Below the pieces are notes generated by a model. It had not been told where the DNA came from, ran no database searches, and saw nothing but the letters and a program-made list of their open reading frames with translations. 22,882 bases of DNA, taken from Sphingobium sp. (lineage in GTDB: Bacteria; Pseudomonadota; Alphaproteobacteria; Sphingomonadales; Sphingomonadaceae). Numbering within the stretch: position 1 is the first letter of the stretch; every line of letters begins with the position of its first letter. Below, piece after piece: positions 1 through 7,429 of this stretch. Location: assembly GCF_003248505.1 (NCBI RefSeq), contig NZ_QFOA01000054.1, positions 1 to 22,882 of the forward strand. Direction: 5' to 3'. A program made the position numbers and the translations under genes.

Positions 1-97
1 AGGCGCAATTTGCCGTGATCTTCGGCGAACGTTTCATCAGAGCCATGGCGGCCTGATGATCAACCGCCCGGCCGCACACGGAAATCCTGACAGTCCC
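1..97 (+). mobile_element. Right end of a probable IS256-family insertion sequence
   Basis: The first 97 bases do not continue the pilus gene that follows. They hold a short plus-strand coding tail that ends at 54-56 (double TGA), then about 40 bases of non-coding DNA finishing in CACACGGAAATCCTGACAG near position 92. That layout, a transposase stop followed closely by a terminal repeat, is what an IS right end looks like. The tadG-like reading frame loses its family resemblance exactly here, after an Arg-Lys-Arg-Val-Arg-Trp stretch. The boundary (about 94-98) is inferred, because the left end of the element and the target duplication lie outside the window. Confidence 0.42.
3..56 (+). CDS. 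C-terminal 17 residues of a probable IS256-family transposase (partial)
   Basis: The plus-strand frame starting at base 3 reads AQFAVIFGERFIRAMAA and then two stop codons. IS256 (MULE-type DDE) transposases commonly end in a segment of the form QFAI.F..R, and this tail fits that pattern. Only the extreme C terminus is present; no catalytic residue is in the window. It is too short to prove the family. A different IS with a similar tail is possible, but the non-coding repeat-like DNA after the stop and the interruption of the neighbouring gene support a transposase. Confidence 0.42.
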   Translation, partial: AQFAVIFGERFIRAMAA

Positions 98-830
98 ATC
101 TCACGCGCTTGCGACTGCCAGGAGACGCTACGTTGAACTGGTTTTCGATGGTCGCCATCTGCGACTGGAGGTTGGACAGGGCGGTGCGCAGCGCCTGCAT
201 CCGGGAAATATTGACACCCCCGCTGGTTTCTTCGGCGACATAGGTGACGGTCTTGCCGTTCACGGTCATTGTTTGACCGCTCCGCCCGTTGCCGAATATC
301 CAGTTGCTGCAATCGGTGCCGTCGCGTTCGGGCTTGCACGCCATGGATCCGGTGTTGTCGAGCACCAGGACAATGTCGATATTGGCATAATCGTTCCTGC
401 CGCTGCATGTCGCCGCTACGGCCATCGTCTGGCGACCGAACAGGGTCATCAGCACGGTCGGCACGGTGGTCGATATCGACAGGTTGATCTGGTCGTTGGT
501 GCCCAGCGTGGGAACGATATTCGCGTCTTGCAACGACGATCCCATGTAACTGTCCGGGTAATTGAAGCGCACATATTTGCGCACTTCCGCCGTCACGGCT
601 GGCGTCAGCACGCCTGCCGTGCCCATCAGCTTGCGGCCCGCAAGCACGCCTGCGTCGCAGGCTTGCTGCAACCGTACCTGCGCCAGGTAGCCACGGCTTA
701 TGTCCAGACCGCTGCCGACCATTGCCGCCAAAGGCAGCAGGGCAGCGGCGACGATCGCCAGCGTGTTGCCCGCTTGGCTAGTCCGAAGCCGGGACAAGAG
801 GCCGGTGAATATATTTGCGTGTCTGTTCAT
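98..830 (-). pseudogene. tadG-like Flp pilus-associated vWA protein, 3' part lost to IS insertion
   Basis: The ATG at 830 opens a protein of about 244 native residues. Residues 20-40 form a hydrophobic segment preceded by GNTLAIVAAALLPL, the TadE/TadG-type N-terminal membrane anchor. Around residues 150-160 the strand DIVLVLDNTGSM is the start of a von Willebrand A domain with a metal-site DxTGS motif. Such proteins sit at the cell envelope and are tied to Flp/Tad pilus assembly. Intact relatives are usually much longer (roughly 400-650 residues). Here the frame runs into IS-like DNA after residue 244 and stops at 60-62 after about a dozen foreign residues, so most of the vWA domain is missing. 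No Tad partner genes are visible. The start has only a weak ribosome binding site. The product, if made, is probably non-functional. Confidence 0.7.
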
Positions 831-949
831 TGCGTTGCTACCACCCGCCTCAGTTCCGTCGGCATTGTGTGTGCCGGACTCGACTACGACCTTTTTATGC
901 GAGCTTGAATTTCATCGAGTTAAGGGTTGGGGGTTAAAGAATTGGTAAA

Positions 950-1627
950 ATGACGCCGCCGGGCTATGACAATTTGGTACATCCGATGCTGCCCCCCATG
1001 CCCTCCCTTCTTTGCGCGCACGCCGGTGCGCACGGCGCTCGCCATCGTGCGATATGGGCGTTCGATGGCCGTCTCGCCGCTGTCGCGCGCACCACGAGCG
1101 AACCTATCATCGGGCAGATGCGGCTTGCCTGGTGGAATGACGTGATCGACGATACGGCGGGTGTGAAGGGGCGGGGAGAGCCCGTTGCCGACGCTCTGCG
1201 CGAAACCGGCGGCATGGCCGCGCCGGGTCTGGTCTCGATGATAGACGGCTGGGAAATTCTGACGGTCGAGCCGGACCTTGGCGACACGCAGTTGCAGGAC
1301 TACGCGACCGGGCGGGGCGGCGGCCTGTTCCGGGCGCTGGCGGACGAAGCCGATCCGCCCCCGTGGCTGATCGCGGCGGGGCGAGTCTGGGCGCTTTGGG
1401 ATCTGGCCGGGCATGTCAACGATGCGGCGTTGGCGCGGGGGGCGCTCAAGCTGGCGCGCAGCGCCGCGCCCGACGTTCGCGACACCCGTTGGCCCCGGTC
1501 ATGGAAGCCGCTGCGCATCGCCTTCACGCTGGCGCGGCAGGATGTTTTGGCAGGACGCGGCGCGCCGACCGGTGTTCCCCGATCCTACGCCCTGCGCCTG
1601 TTACGGATCGCGCTTGTCGGGCGGTAG
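950..1627 (+). CDS. Short squalene/phytoene synthase family protein
   Basis: This is a 225-residue protein of the squalene/phytoene synthase superfamily (the compact branch related to mitochondrial NDUFAF6). The signature seen is IIGQMRLAWWNDVIDD at about residues 57-72, which matches the first conserved helix of the family; the following Asp pair could be part of the aspartate-rich region. The second aspartate-rich motif of true head-to-head prenyl synthases is not evident, so prenyltransferase activity is doubtful. Family relatives of this length are common in sphingomonads and lack an assigned role. The start at 950 is the first ATG; a purine-rich GGGGG lies about 17 bases upstream, so the start is not well fixed. 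It is divergent from the broken pilus gene and 41 bases before an EF-hand gene on the same strand, so the two may be co-transcribed. Confidence 0.75.
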   Translation: MTPPGYDNLVHPMLPPMPSLLCAHAGAHGARHRAIWAFDGRLAAVARTTSEPIIGQMRLAWWNDVIDDTAGVKGRGEPVADALRETGGMAAPGLVSMIDGWEILTVEPDLGDTQLQDYATGRGGGLFRALADEADPPPWLIAAGRVWALWDLAGHVNDAALARGALKLARSAAPDVRDTRWPRSWKPLRIAFTLARQDVLAGRGAPTGVPRSYALRLLRIALVGR

Positions 1628-1668
1628 CGGATCGGGATAGCGTCCACGCGACACAGGGAGACGATGAG

Positions 1669-2133
1669 ATGGGGCGTTTACTCGCAGGCGCGATGGCGAT
1701 GCTGCTGCTGATTGCGGGTGGGCTGTTCTGGTGGCAGGGACGCGCCAGCCGGCAACCGCTGCCCCAATTCGCTTCCGCTCCCCCGCCGCCGCCCGCGCTG
1801 GAGCCGCTGCCGGAAGGAGACCCCGACGCGGTAGGCGAAGCGCCCCCCGTCCCGGCGCAGGCCAGCGAAAGGAGCCGCGAACAGAAACGGTTCGAACGCT
1901 ACGACCGCAATCGCGACGGCGTCATCACCCGGGTTGAAATGCTCGGCAGCCGGGTAAAGGCGTTCAAGGCGCTCGACAAGGACGGGGACAATCTTCTGTC
2001 GTTCGAGGAATGGGCCGTCGCCACCGCGGATCGCTTCGCGGCGGCTGACGCGAATGGGGACGGCAAGTTGACGCCTGCGGAATTCGCGACCACCGCGCCC
2101 AAACGGACCGCCAAACCCAAATGCCAATGCTGA
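1669..2133 (+). CDS. EF-hand calcium-binding protein with N-terminal membrane anchor
   Basis: This is a 154-residue protein. Residues 4-22 are a single hydrophobic segment, either an uncleaved anchor or a signal peptide, followed by a Pro/Ala-rich linker (about 28-64) and a charged stretch. Three 12-residue EF-hand loops follow: D79-E90 (DRNRDGVITRVE), D103-E114 (DKDGDNLLSFEE) and D127-E138 (DANGDGKLTPAE). The middle loop has Asn where the invariant Gly of position 6 is expected, so it may bind calcium less well. The protein should face the periplasm. The start at 1669 is chosen because AGGGAG sits 9 bases upstream; longer in-frame readings extend back into the previous gene. It converges on trmFO with a 13-base gap. 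No specific partner can be named. Confidence 0.85.
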   Translation: MGRLLAGAMAMLLLIAGGLFWWQGRASRQPLPQFASAPPPPPALEPLPEGDPDAVGEAPPVPAQASERSREQKRFERYDRNRDGVITRVEMLGSRVKAFKALDKDGDNLLSFEEWAVATADRFAAADANGDGKLTPAEFATTAPKRTAKPKCQC

Positions 2134-2146
2134 TTCGGAAAACGCG

Positions 2147-3487
2147 TCAGGCGAGTGCCATGTCGCCCATCCATGCGCCGAACGACGCGCGCGCCCGCGC
2201 TGTATAGGCTTCCTTCCGGCTTTTTTTCTTCACATCGGCAAGCGGCGGGAAAAGGCCGAAATTGACGTTCATCGGCTGATAGTCCGCCGTCGCTACGTTA
2301 CCAGTCACATGGCCCAGCAACGCGCCCAGCGCCGTGTCGGGGGGCGGCGGCGCCAGCGCCTCACCCAAAAGCTCGGCAGCGGCGAACCGTCCCGCCAGCA
2401 ACCCGATGGCCGCGCTTTCGACATAGCCTTCGCATCCCGTCATCTGCCCGGCGAACCGAATATGCGGCGCGCTTTTCAGGCGCAGCGTGGGATCGAGCAG
2501 CTTGGGGCTCTGGATGAAGGTATTGCGGTGCAGGCCGCCCAGCCGTGCGAACTCCGCCTGCTCCAGGCCCGGTATCGTCCGGAAAAGATCGACCTGCGCG
2601 CCATGTTTCAGTTTGGTCTGGAATCCCACCATGTTCCAGAGTGTGCCGCTCGCATTGTCCTGCCGCAGTTGCACCACGGCATAGGGCCAGCGCCCGGTGC
2701 GTGGGTCGTCGAGGCCCATGGGCTTCATCGGCCCATGGCGCAGCGTTTCCGGTCCGCGCGACGCCATGACTTCGATCGGCATGCAGCCTTCGAAATAGGG
2801 GGTGTTTGCCTCCCACTCCTTGAACTCGGTCTTTTCCCCATCCATCAGCCCTTGCACGAAGGCTTGATACTGGTCCTTCGTCATCGGGCAGTTGATATAA
2901 TCCTTCCCCTCGCCGCCGCCGGGACCGACCTTATCCCAGCGGTTCGCCATCCAGCATTTGTCCATGTCGATGCTATCGAAATGGATGACCGGGGCAATGG
3001 CGTCGAAGAAGGCGAGATGCTCCATCCCCGCTGCCTGCCCGATGCTTCGGGCTAAAGCCGGGGCGGTGAGCGGGCCGGTGGCGACGATGGTCATGCCCTG
3101 CGTCGGCAGGTCGTCGATCCGCTCGCGCACGATCTCGATATGGGGATGCTCGGCCAGCGCGCGAGTGACGCCGCCTGAAAACACATGGCGGTCGACAGCC
3201 AGCGCCGATCCGGCGGGCACCTTGGCCGGTTCGGCCTGCGCCATAATGAGCGAGCCCAGTCGCCGCATTTCTTGGTGCAACAGCCCCACTGCGTTCTTGT
3301 CCGCATCGTCGGAGCGGAAACTGTTGGAGCAGACCAGCTCGGCAAGGCCGTCCGTCTGATGCGCCGGCGTCATGTCGCCGGTGCCCCGCATTTCCGACAG
3401 GCGCACGCGCACGCCCGCTTGCGCCAGCTGCCAGGCGGCTTCGCTGCCCGCAAGGCCCCCGCCGATGATATGCACCTGATAACTCAC
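2147..3487 (-). CDS. trmFO: Methylenetetrahydrofolate--tRNA-(uracil-5-)-methyltransferase TrmFO
   Basis: TrmFO is a cytoplasmic flavoenzyme that makes 5-methyluridine at position 54 of tRNA with methylenetetrahydrofolate as carbon donor and reduced FAD. The 446-residue product has the N-terminal dinucleotide motif VHIIGGGLAGSEAAWQLA (about residues 5-22) and FEGCMPIEVMASRG, whose Cys (about residue 235) corresponds to the catalytic Cys226 of the Bacillus subtilis enzyme. Length is normal for the family. A TTG at 3496 would give 449 residues, but the GAAGG at 3497-3501 abuts that TTG directly, while it lies 9 bases before the GTG at 3487; homologues also begin just before the flavin motif. I therefore use GTG 3487. 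It is a single gene, divergent from the DUF2945 gene. Confidence 0.95.
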   Translation of the reverse strand: MSYQVHIIGGGLAGSEAAWQLAQAGVRVRLSEMRGTGDMTPAHQTDGLAELVCSNSFRSDDADKNAVGLLHQEMRRLGSLIMAQAEPAKVPAGSALAVDRHVFSGGVTRALAEHPHIEIVRERIDDLPTQGMTIVATGPLTAPALARSIGQAAGMEHLAFFDAIAPVIHFDSIDMDKCWMANRWDKVGPGGGEGKDYINCPMTKDQYQAFVQGLMDGEKTEFKEWEANTPYFEGCMPIEVMASRGPETLRHGPMKPMGLDDPRTGRWPYAVVQLRQDNASGTLWNMVGFQTKLKHGAQVDLFRTIPGLEQAEFARLGGLHRNTFIQSPKLLDPTLRLKSAPHIRFAGQMTGCEGYVESAAIGLLAGRFAAAELLGEALAPPPPDTALGALLGHVTGNVATADYQPMNVNFGLFPPLADVKKKSRKEAYTARARASFGAWMGDMALA

Positions 3488-3507
3488 GTCAGCCAACCTT
3501 CGTCCGA

Positions 3508-3535
3508 TCGATATATGCCGCTGCCCCTAGGACAA
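3508..3535 (-). promoter_or_regulatory. Possible trmFO promoter
   Basis: On the minus strand TTGTCC (3535-3530) is followed after 16 bases by TATCGA (3513-3508), in the only AT-rich patch between trmFO and its divergent neighbour. A transcript starting just downstream would have a short leader containing the GAAGG before GTG 3487. Both hexamers are imperfect, so this is a weak call. Confidence 0.25.
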
Positions 3536-3553
3536 AATGCCGCCGATGGCGAG

Positions 3554-3581
3554 CCGCGCCTGCGCTTTGGTGCAGGCGCGG
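3554..3581. repeat. 10-bp perfect inverted repeat between divergent trmFO and DUF2945 genes
   Basis: The arms CCGCGCCTGC (3554-3563) and GCAGGCGCGG (3572-3581) are perfectly complementary with an 8-base spacer. No T-run follows on either strand, and the element lies upstream of both genes, so a terminator is unlikely. It could be a protein-binding operator or a 5'-leader hairpin of the DUF2945 mRNA. Confidence 0.5.
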
Positions 3582-3635
3582 AACGGCGCGCATCGCTGCG
3601 AATTGACGAGCGAGGCGCAACGAAGGAGAGCGACG

Positions 3636-3848
3636 ATGACAAAGCAGCTCAAGAAGGGCGATAAGGTCGAATGGGACACCAGCCAAGGCAAGACCAAGGG
3701 CACGGTGGAAAAGAAGCAGACCAGCACGACTCATATCAAGGGGCACAAGGTCGCCGCGACAAAGGACGATCCGCAGTATATCGTTAAGAGCGACAAGTCC
3801 GGCAAGAAAGCCGCGCACAAGCCCGCCGAACTCAAAAAGGCCAGTTGA
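3636..3848 (+). CDS. DUF2945 (hypervirulence-associated, TUDOR-like) small protein
   Basis: This is a 70-residue basic protein. The core KGDKVEWDTSQGKTKGTVEK (about residues 6-25) followed by Gly-His-Lys-Val and a beta-rich middle fits the DUF2945/HVA1 family, small SH3/TUDOR-like barrels of unknown molecular function. The C terminus is Lys/Ala-rich, so nucleic-acid contact is conceivable but not shown. The start at 3636 is supported by AAGGAG seven bases upstream; an in-frame ATG at 3537 would add 33 residues encoded over the inverted repeat and is rejected. The gene stands alone between divergent trmFO and a convergent transporter gene. Confidence 0.85.
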   Translation: MTKQLKKGDKVEWDTSQGKTKGTVEKKQTSTTHIKGHKVAATKDDPQYIVKSDKSGKKAAHKPAELKKAS

Positions 3849-3855
3849 CCCGCAA

Positions 3856-3892
3856 GGCCGCGCTCCCTGCAGGGGCGCGGCCCCGTCTTATT
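3856..3892. terminator. Hairpin terminator between convergent DUF2945 and transporter genes
   Basis: The arms GGCCGCGC (3856-3863) and GCGCGGCC (3875-3882) pair perfectly; the 11-base interior contains the palindrome CCCTGCAGGG, which extends the stem past one bulged T. The plus strand continues CCGTCTTATT, a modest T-rich tail. It lies 7 bases after the DUF2945 stop and 17 bases beyond the transporter stop, so it may serve both. Confidence 0.6.
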
Positions 3893-3899
3893 CGGCGGC

Positions 3900-5219
3900 T
3901 TATTCTGCGGGCAGGGGCGACGCCTCGGTTGCAAGCGCGCCATAATAGGCGCTCTCGTCCAATATCCCCTCCCGCTTGGCGACGATGACGCCGACCAGCA
4001 CCTGCCCGGCAACGTTGACGGCGGTGCGTCCCATATCGAGGATCGGGTCGATGGCCAGCAGCAACCCGGCCCCCTCCAACGGCAATCCCAGCGTCGAAAG
4101 CGTCAGCGTCAGCATTACGATTGCGCCGGTCAGCCCTGCGGTCGCGGCCGACCCGATGACGGACACAATCACGATCAGCACATAATCGATGAAATGCAGC
4201 GGGATCCCATAGAAACCAGCTACGAAAATCGCCGCCAGAGCAGGATAGATGGATGCGCACCCGTCCATCTTCGTCGTCGATGCCAGCGGGATGGCGAAAG
4301 CGGCATAGCCCTTGTCGACACCCAGACGCTCCGTCACGGTTTCCGTCACCGGCAGTGTGCCCACCGACGAACGCGATACGAAACCCAGCTGGATAGCGGG
4401 CCAAGCCTTGGCGAAATAGGCGCCGGGCTTCAGGCCATTGGCGATCAGCAGCAGCGGATAGACCACCAGAAGCACCAGCGCGAGGCCAAGATATACCGCC
4501 GCAGTGAAGCTCCCCAATTGCGCCAGCGCGCTCCAGCCATAGGTGGCGATGGCGGTGCCGATCAGTGCTGCCGACCCGATTGGGGTCAACCGGATGACCC
4601 ATCCCAATATCGCGCGCACAACCGCCAGCAGCGATCGGACGAATGCCAGGAAAGGTTCGGCCCGGTCCCCGACCTTGAGCGTGGCGAGCCCAACGGCGAT
4701 CGAAATGACCAGAAGTTGCAGGATGTTGAACGACAGGCCGGTGGTCGCCGTGCCATCTTCCGCGATCTTCGTACTGCCCGACAGGGCCAGGCTGTTGGCC
4801 GGCACCAGGCCTTTCAGAAAATCGAGCCATCCGCCCACCGAGTCCGGTTGTTTGGCGGCCAGCACCGCGCTGGACATGCCGACACCGGGCTGGACGATGA
4901 CACCGATGGCGATGCCTATGGCAACCGCGATGAGCGCGGTGATCGCAAACCACAGCAATGTCTGCCCGGCCAGCCGCGCCGCGTTGTCGAGCGCGCGCAA
5001 GTTGGCGATGGACGCGACGATGGCGGCGAACACCAGCGGAGGCACGATCGCTTTCAACAGCGATACGAAGATCGACCCCACGGTCTTGAGCGTCGTCGCC
5101 AGCCAGTTGAGGTCGCCGTCAGGCCCCGCGCCCATCTGCCGTGCGACGAGGCCGAGCATCAGGCCCACCGCCATGCCCGCCAGCACCTGAAATCCGAAAC
5201 TGCGATAATGGAGGGCCAT
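3900..5219 (-). CDS. Dicarboxylate/amino acid:cation symporter (DAACS family) with altered cation-site residues
   Basis: This is a 439-residue polytopic inner-membrane transporter of the GltP/GltPh/DctA family, which takes up dicarboxylates or acidic amino acids using ion gradients. Family features seen: the re-entrant-loop serine region SRSSVGTLPVT, the TM7 motif TKMDGCASIYPA and TM8 DPILDMGRTAVNVAGQ. In GltPh numbering the substrate residues D394, R397, T398 and N401 are all present, pointing to an acidic substrate. However, the TM7 Asn (N310 of NMDGT) is Lys and the TM8 Asp (D405 of NVTGD) is Gln; both are sodium ligands in GltPh, so coupling may differ. Start ATG 5219 gives the usual N-terminal length; a purine stretch (AAGAAAGAAGAG) lies just upstream. 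It is monocistronic, between a terminator and a gene-free region. Confidence 0.88.
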   Translation of the reverse strand: MALHYRSFGFQVLAGMAVGLMLGLVARQMGAGPDGDLNWLATTLKTVGSIFVSLLKAIVPPLVFAAIVASIANLRALDNAARLAGQTLLWFAITALIAVAIGIAIGVIVQPGVGMSSAVLAAKQPDSVGGWLDFLKGLVPANSLALSGSTKIAEDGTATTGLSFNILQLLVISIAVGLATLKVGDRAEPFLAFVRSLLAVVRAILGWVIRLTPIGSAALIGTAIATYGWSALAQLGSFTAAVYLGLALVLLVVYPLLLIANGLKPGAYFAKAWPAIQLGFVSRSSVGTLPVTETVTERLGVDKGYAAFAIPLASTTKMDGCASIYPALAAIFVAGFYGIPLHFIDYVLIVIVSVIGSAATAGLTGAIVMLTLTLSTLGLPLEGAGLLLAIDPILDMGRTAVNVAGQVLVGVIVAKREGILDESAYYGALATEASPLPAE

Positions 5220-5567
5220 GACTCTTCTTTCTTCGAACGACCGGCACTATCGGGCGCGTGACGACCGATTGCGTGCAAGCAATTCTTGACAGCTGTATAA
5301 CAGGGATAAGGTGGCCCTTTCTCCGCCGACCCGGTCAAACGGATTGGCCGGGCAAATCCTCTATGCCACAGATGCGCGATAAATCCATGATCGCAAGAAG
5401 GGCGGACATGACGGAATGGGGGGATCGCTGCTGCGGCATGGCGGCTGGCTATGCCACCCGAGCGCGGGATCCGGCTTTGCCCATGCCCTCGACGAACGCC
5501 TGCTGTCGCGGGCATTCAGGCGTCCTTCGAACGATGGAACCGGGCGATCCGCGCCCGGTCGAACTGA
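5220..5567. other. Gene-free region between the symporter and the leuA terminator
   Basis: I find no convincing gene in this stretch. Open frames here lack ribosome binding sites and overlap leuA antisense. It should hold the symporter promoter: on the minus strand TATACA (5299-5294) lies about 75 bases before the start codon, but no good -35 box is correctly spaced. A second hairpin, ACCGGGCG/CGCCCGGT (5539-5546 and 5552-5559), is perfect over 8 bp with a 5-base loop and lies just past the leuA terminator; it has no T-run and may be a backup terminator or boundary element. Confidence 0.4.
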
Positions 5568-5594
5568 ACGAAACGGGCCGGTTCCCCGGCCCGT
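5568..5594 (-). terminator. leuA intrinsic terminator
   Basis: Eight bases after the leuA stop the minus strand forms a perfect 9-bp stem, ACGGGCCGG and CCGGCCCGT (plus positions 5573-5581 and 5586-5594), with a 4-base loop, followed by TTCGTTC. The U-tract is imperfect, but the stem is strong and correctly placed. Confidence 0.7.
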
Positions 5595-5602
5595 ACCTCG
5601 CT

Positions 5603-7288
5603 TCAGCCCCGTGCCGCGATACCGTTGGCGGCGGACAGCACGGCCTTGACCGATGCTGTCGCCACGTCGCTGTCGGTGCCCACACCGAACACGGTGCGTC
5701 CGTCGGATGTGCGGCATTCGACATAGGCGGCGGCGTTCACGTCGCTGCCCGCGCCGATGGCATGTTCGCTATAATCGGCGATCTCCAGCTCCACGCCGAA
5801 TTCGTCCCGCAAAGCCGCCAGCACGGAAGAAAGCAGGCCGTTGCCACGCCCGGATATGGAGCGTTCGACGCCGCCTGACCCGGTGTCATGCGCGATCTTG
5901 CCGGTGAAGATGCGGTCGCCCGCCTGCCCGCCCTCATGATAGTCGATGAGCGCATAGGGCTGCTCGCCCGTCAGCCCGTAATGGCTTTCGAACGCTTCCC
6001 CGATATCGGCGGCGTTGAGTTCGCGACTGGTGCTGTCGGCCAGCGCCTGAACCACCTTGGAAAAGTCCGCCTGCATGCGCTTGGGGAGCTTGTATCCCTT
6101 ATCCTGTTGCAGCACCCACGCGACGCCGCCTTTGCCCGACTGCGAATTGACGCGGATCACCGCTTCGTAATCGCGACCCAGATCCTTGGGATCGATGGGC
6201 AGATAGGGCACGTTCCAGATTTCGTCGTTGCGTGCTTCCTGCGCTGCGAAGCCCTTTTTGATCGCGTCCTGGTGGCTGCCGGAAAAGGCGGTGAAGACCA
6301 GTTCACCGGCATAGGGATGGCGCGGATGGACGGGCAGTTGGTTGCAATATTCTACCGTCTGGATGACTTCGTCGATGTCACTGAAATCGAGGCCGGGGTC
6401 GATGCCCTGCGTATACATGTTCAGCGCGACGGTCACGAGATCGCAATTGCCGGTGCGCTCGCCATTGCCGAACAGACAGCCTTCGACCCGGTCGGCTCCG
6501 GCCATGATGCCCAGTTCCGCCGCCGCGACGCCAGTGCCGCGGTCGTTATGGGTGTGCAGCGATATGACGACGCTGTCGCGCTTTGAAATATTGCGGCAAA
6601 TCCATTCGATCTGGTCGGCGTAGATATTCGGCGTCGCGCATTCGACCGTGGCGGGCAGGTTCAGGATCAGCGGTCGTTCCGGCGTAGGGCGCAGGATATC
6701 CATCACCGCCTCGCAGCATTCCAGGCTGAAATCCAGTTCCGCGGTGGAAAAGGTTTCGGGCGAATATTCGAAATGCCAGTCGGTATCGGGCTGTTTGGCC
6801 GCATGATCGCGCAGCAGCTTGGCTGCGTCCACTGCGATCTGGCGCACTTCCTGCCGCTCCATCTGGAACACGATGTTGCGCCAGGCGGGCGATACCGCGT
6901 TGTAGACGTGGACGATCGCCTGCTTCGCGCCGCGCAGCGATTCGAATGTTGTTGCGATCAAGTCCGCACGCGCCTGCGTCAGCGCCTGGGGCATGACATC
7001 GTCTGGGATCGCGCCGTCGCGGACCAGGCCCGATATGAAGTCGAACTCGGTCGCGCCCGCACTCGGGAAACCGACCTCGATCTCCTTGACGCCGACCTTG
7101 ATCAGCAGGTCGAAGAAGCGCCGCTTCTTTTCCGCGTTCATCGGGTCGATCAGCGACTGGTTGCCATCGCGCATGTCGGTCGACAGCCAGCGGGGCGGGG
7201 CGGTGATGACGCGCGAGGGCCATTGCCGGTCGGGCAGGTCCACCTGGGGGAAAGGGCGGTATTTCTGGGAAGGTTGCTTCAGCATCAT
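5603..7288 (-). CDS. leuA: 2-isopropylmalate synthase LeuA (long form)
   Basis: LeuA condenses acetyl-CoA with 2-oxoisovalerate, the first committed step of leucine synthesis. The 561-residue protein is the long type with an N-terminal extension. Seen: RWLSTDMRDGNQSL (about residues 33-46; Arg and metal-binding Asp of the HMG-CoA-lyase-like barrel), the metal ligands in HTHNDRGT (about 243-250) and NGERTGN shortly after; residues from about 430 form the C-terminal LeuA dimerisation/allosteric domain that gives leucine feedback inhibition in this family. The start is ATG 7288 rather than GTG 7309, because AGGAA lies 8 bases before it. It is preceded by a leucine-rich leader ORF with alternative stems, which suggests transcription attenuation, and followed by a hairpin terminator. 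Confidence 0.96.
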   Translation of the reverse strand: MMLKQPSQKYRPFPQVDLPDRQWPSRVITAPPRWLSTDMRDGNQSLIDPMNAEKKRRFFDLLIKVGVKEIEVGFPSAGATEFDFISGLVRDGAIPDDVMPQALTQARADLIATTFESLRGAKQAIVHVYNAVSPAWRNIVFQMERQEVRQIAVDAAKLLRDHAAKQPDTDWHFEYSPETFSTAELDFSLECCEAVMDILRPTPERPLILNLPATVECATPNIYADQIEWICRNISKRDSVVISLHTHNDRGTGVAAAELGIMAGADRVEGCLFGNGERTGNCDLVTVALNMYTQGIDPGLDFSDIDEVIQTVEYCNQLPVHPRHPYAGELVFTAFSGSHQDAIKKGFAAQEARNDEIWNVPYLPIDPKDLGRDYEAVIRVNSQSGKGGVAWVLQQDKGYKLPKRMQADFSKVVQALADSTSRELNAADIGEAFESHYGLTGEQPYALIDYHEGGQAGDRIFTGKIAHDTGSGGVERSISGRGNGLLSSVLAALRDEFGVELEIADYSEHAIGAGSDVNAAAYVECRTSDGRTVFGVGTDSDVATASVKAVLSAANGIAARG

Positions 7289-7362
7289 GGCGTTGTTCCT
7301 GATACGCACCGGTCGGCGCGCAAGGACGCCGCATCCGTTGATCGACTTGACTGTTTGTAAAT

Positions 7363-7429
7363 GCCCTTAGGCGGATCGACGCTGCCCTTTAGTCGGATGG
7401 CAGCACAAAAGCCACGCCTAAGGGCGTGT
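7363..7429 (-). promoter_or_regulatory. Putative leucine attenuator with mutually exclusive stems
   Basis: Three pairings are possible on the minus strand between the leader ORF and leuA. Arm A at the end of the leader, GCCCTTAGGCG (7425-7415), is perfectly complementary over 11 bases to arm D (7373-7363). Between them GCTGCC and GGCAGC (7404-7399 and 7386-7381) form a 6-bp hairpin. Arm A can also fold on itself as CACGCC-CTTA-GGCGTG (7429-7414), followed two bases later by TTTT, so that hairpin resembles a terminator. Arm A overlaps the last leader codons and stop, so ribosome position would decide which stem forms. I cannot assign with certainty which is terminator and which antiterminator. 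Confidence 0.6.

Noticed and set aside
3488..3496. TTG start giving trmFO three more residues
   Set aside because: The Shine-Dalgarno-like GAAGG directly abuts the TTG, so it can only serve the GTG at 3487.
5258..5878. A 206-codon plus-strand open frame crossing the gene-free region and the leuA end
   Set aside because: Two thirds is antisense to leuA, it runs through the leuA terminator stem, and no protein family is recognisable.
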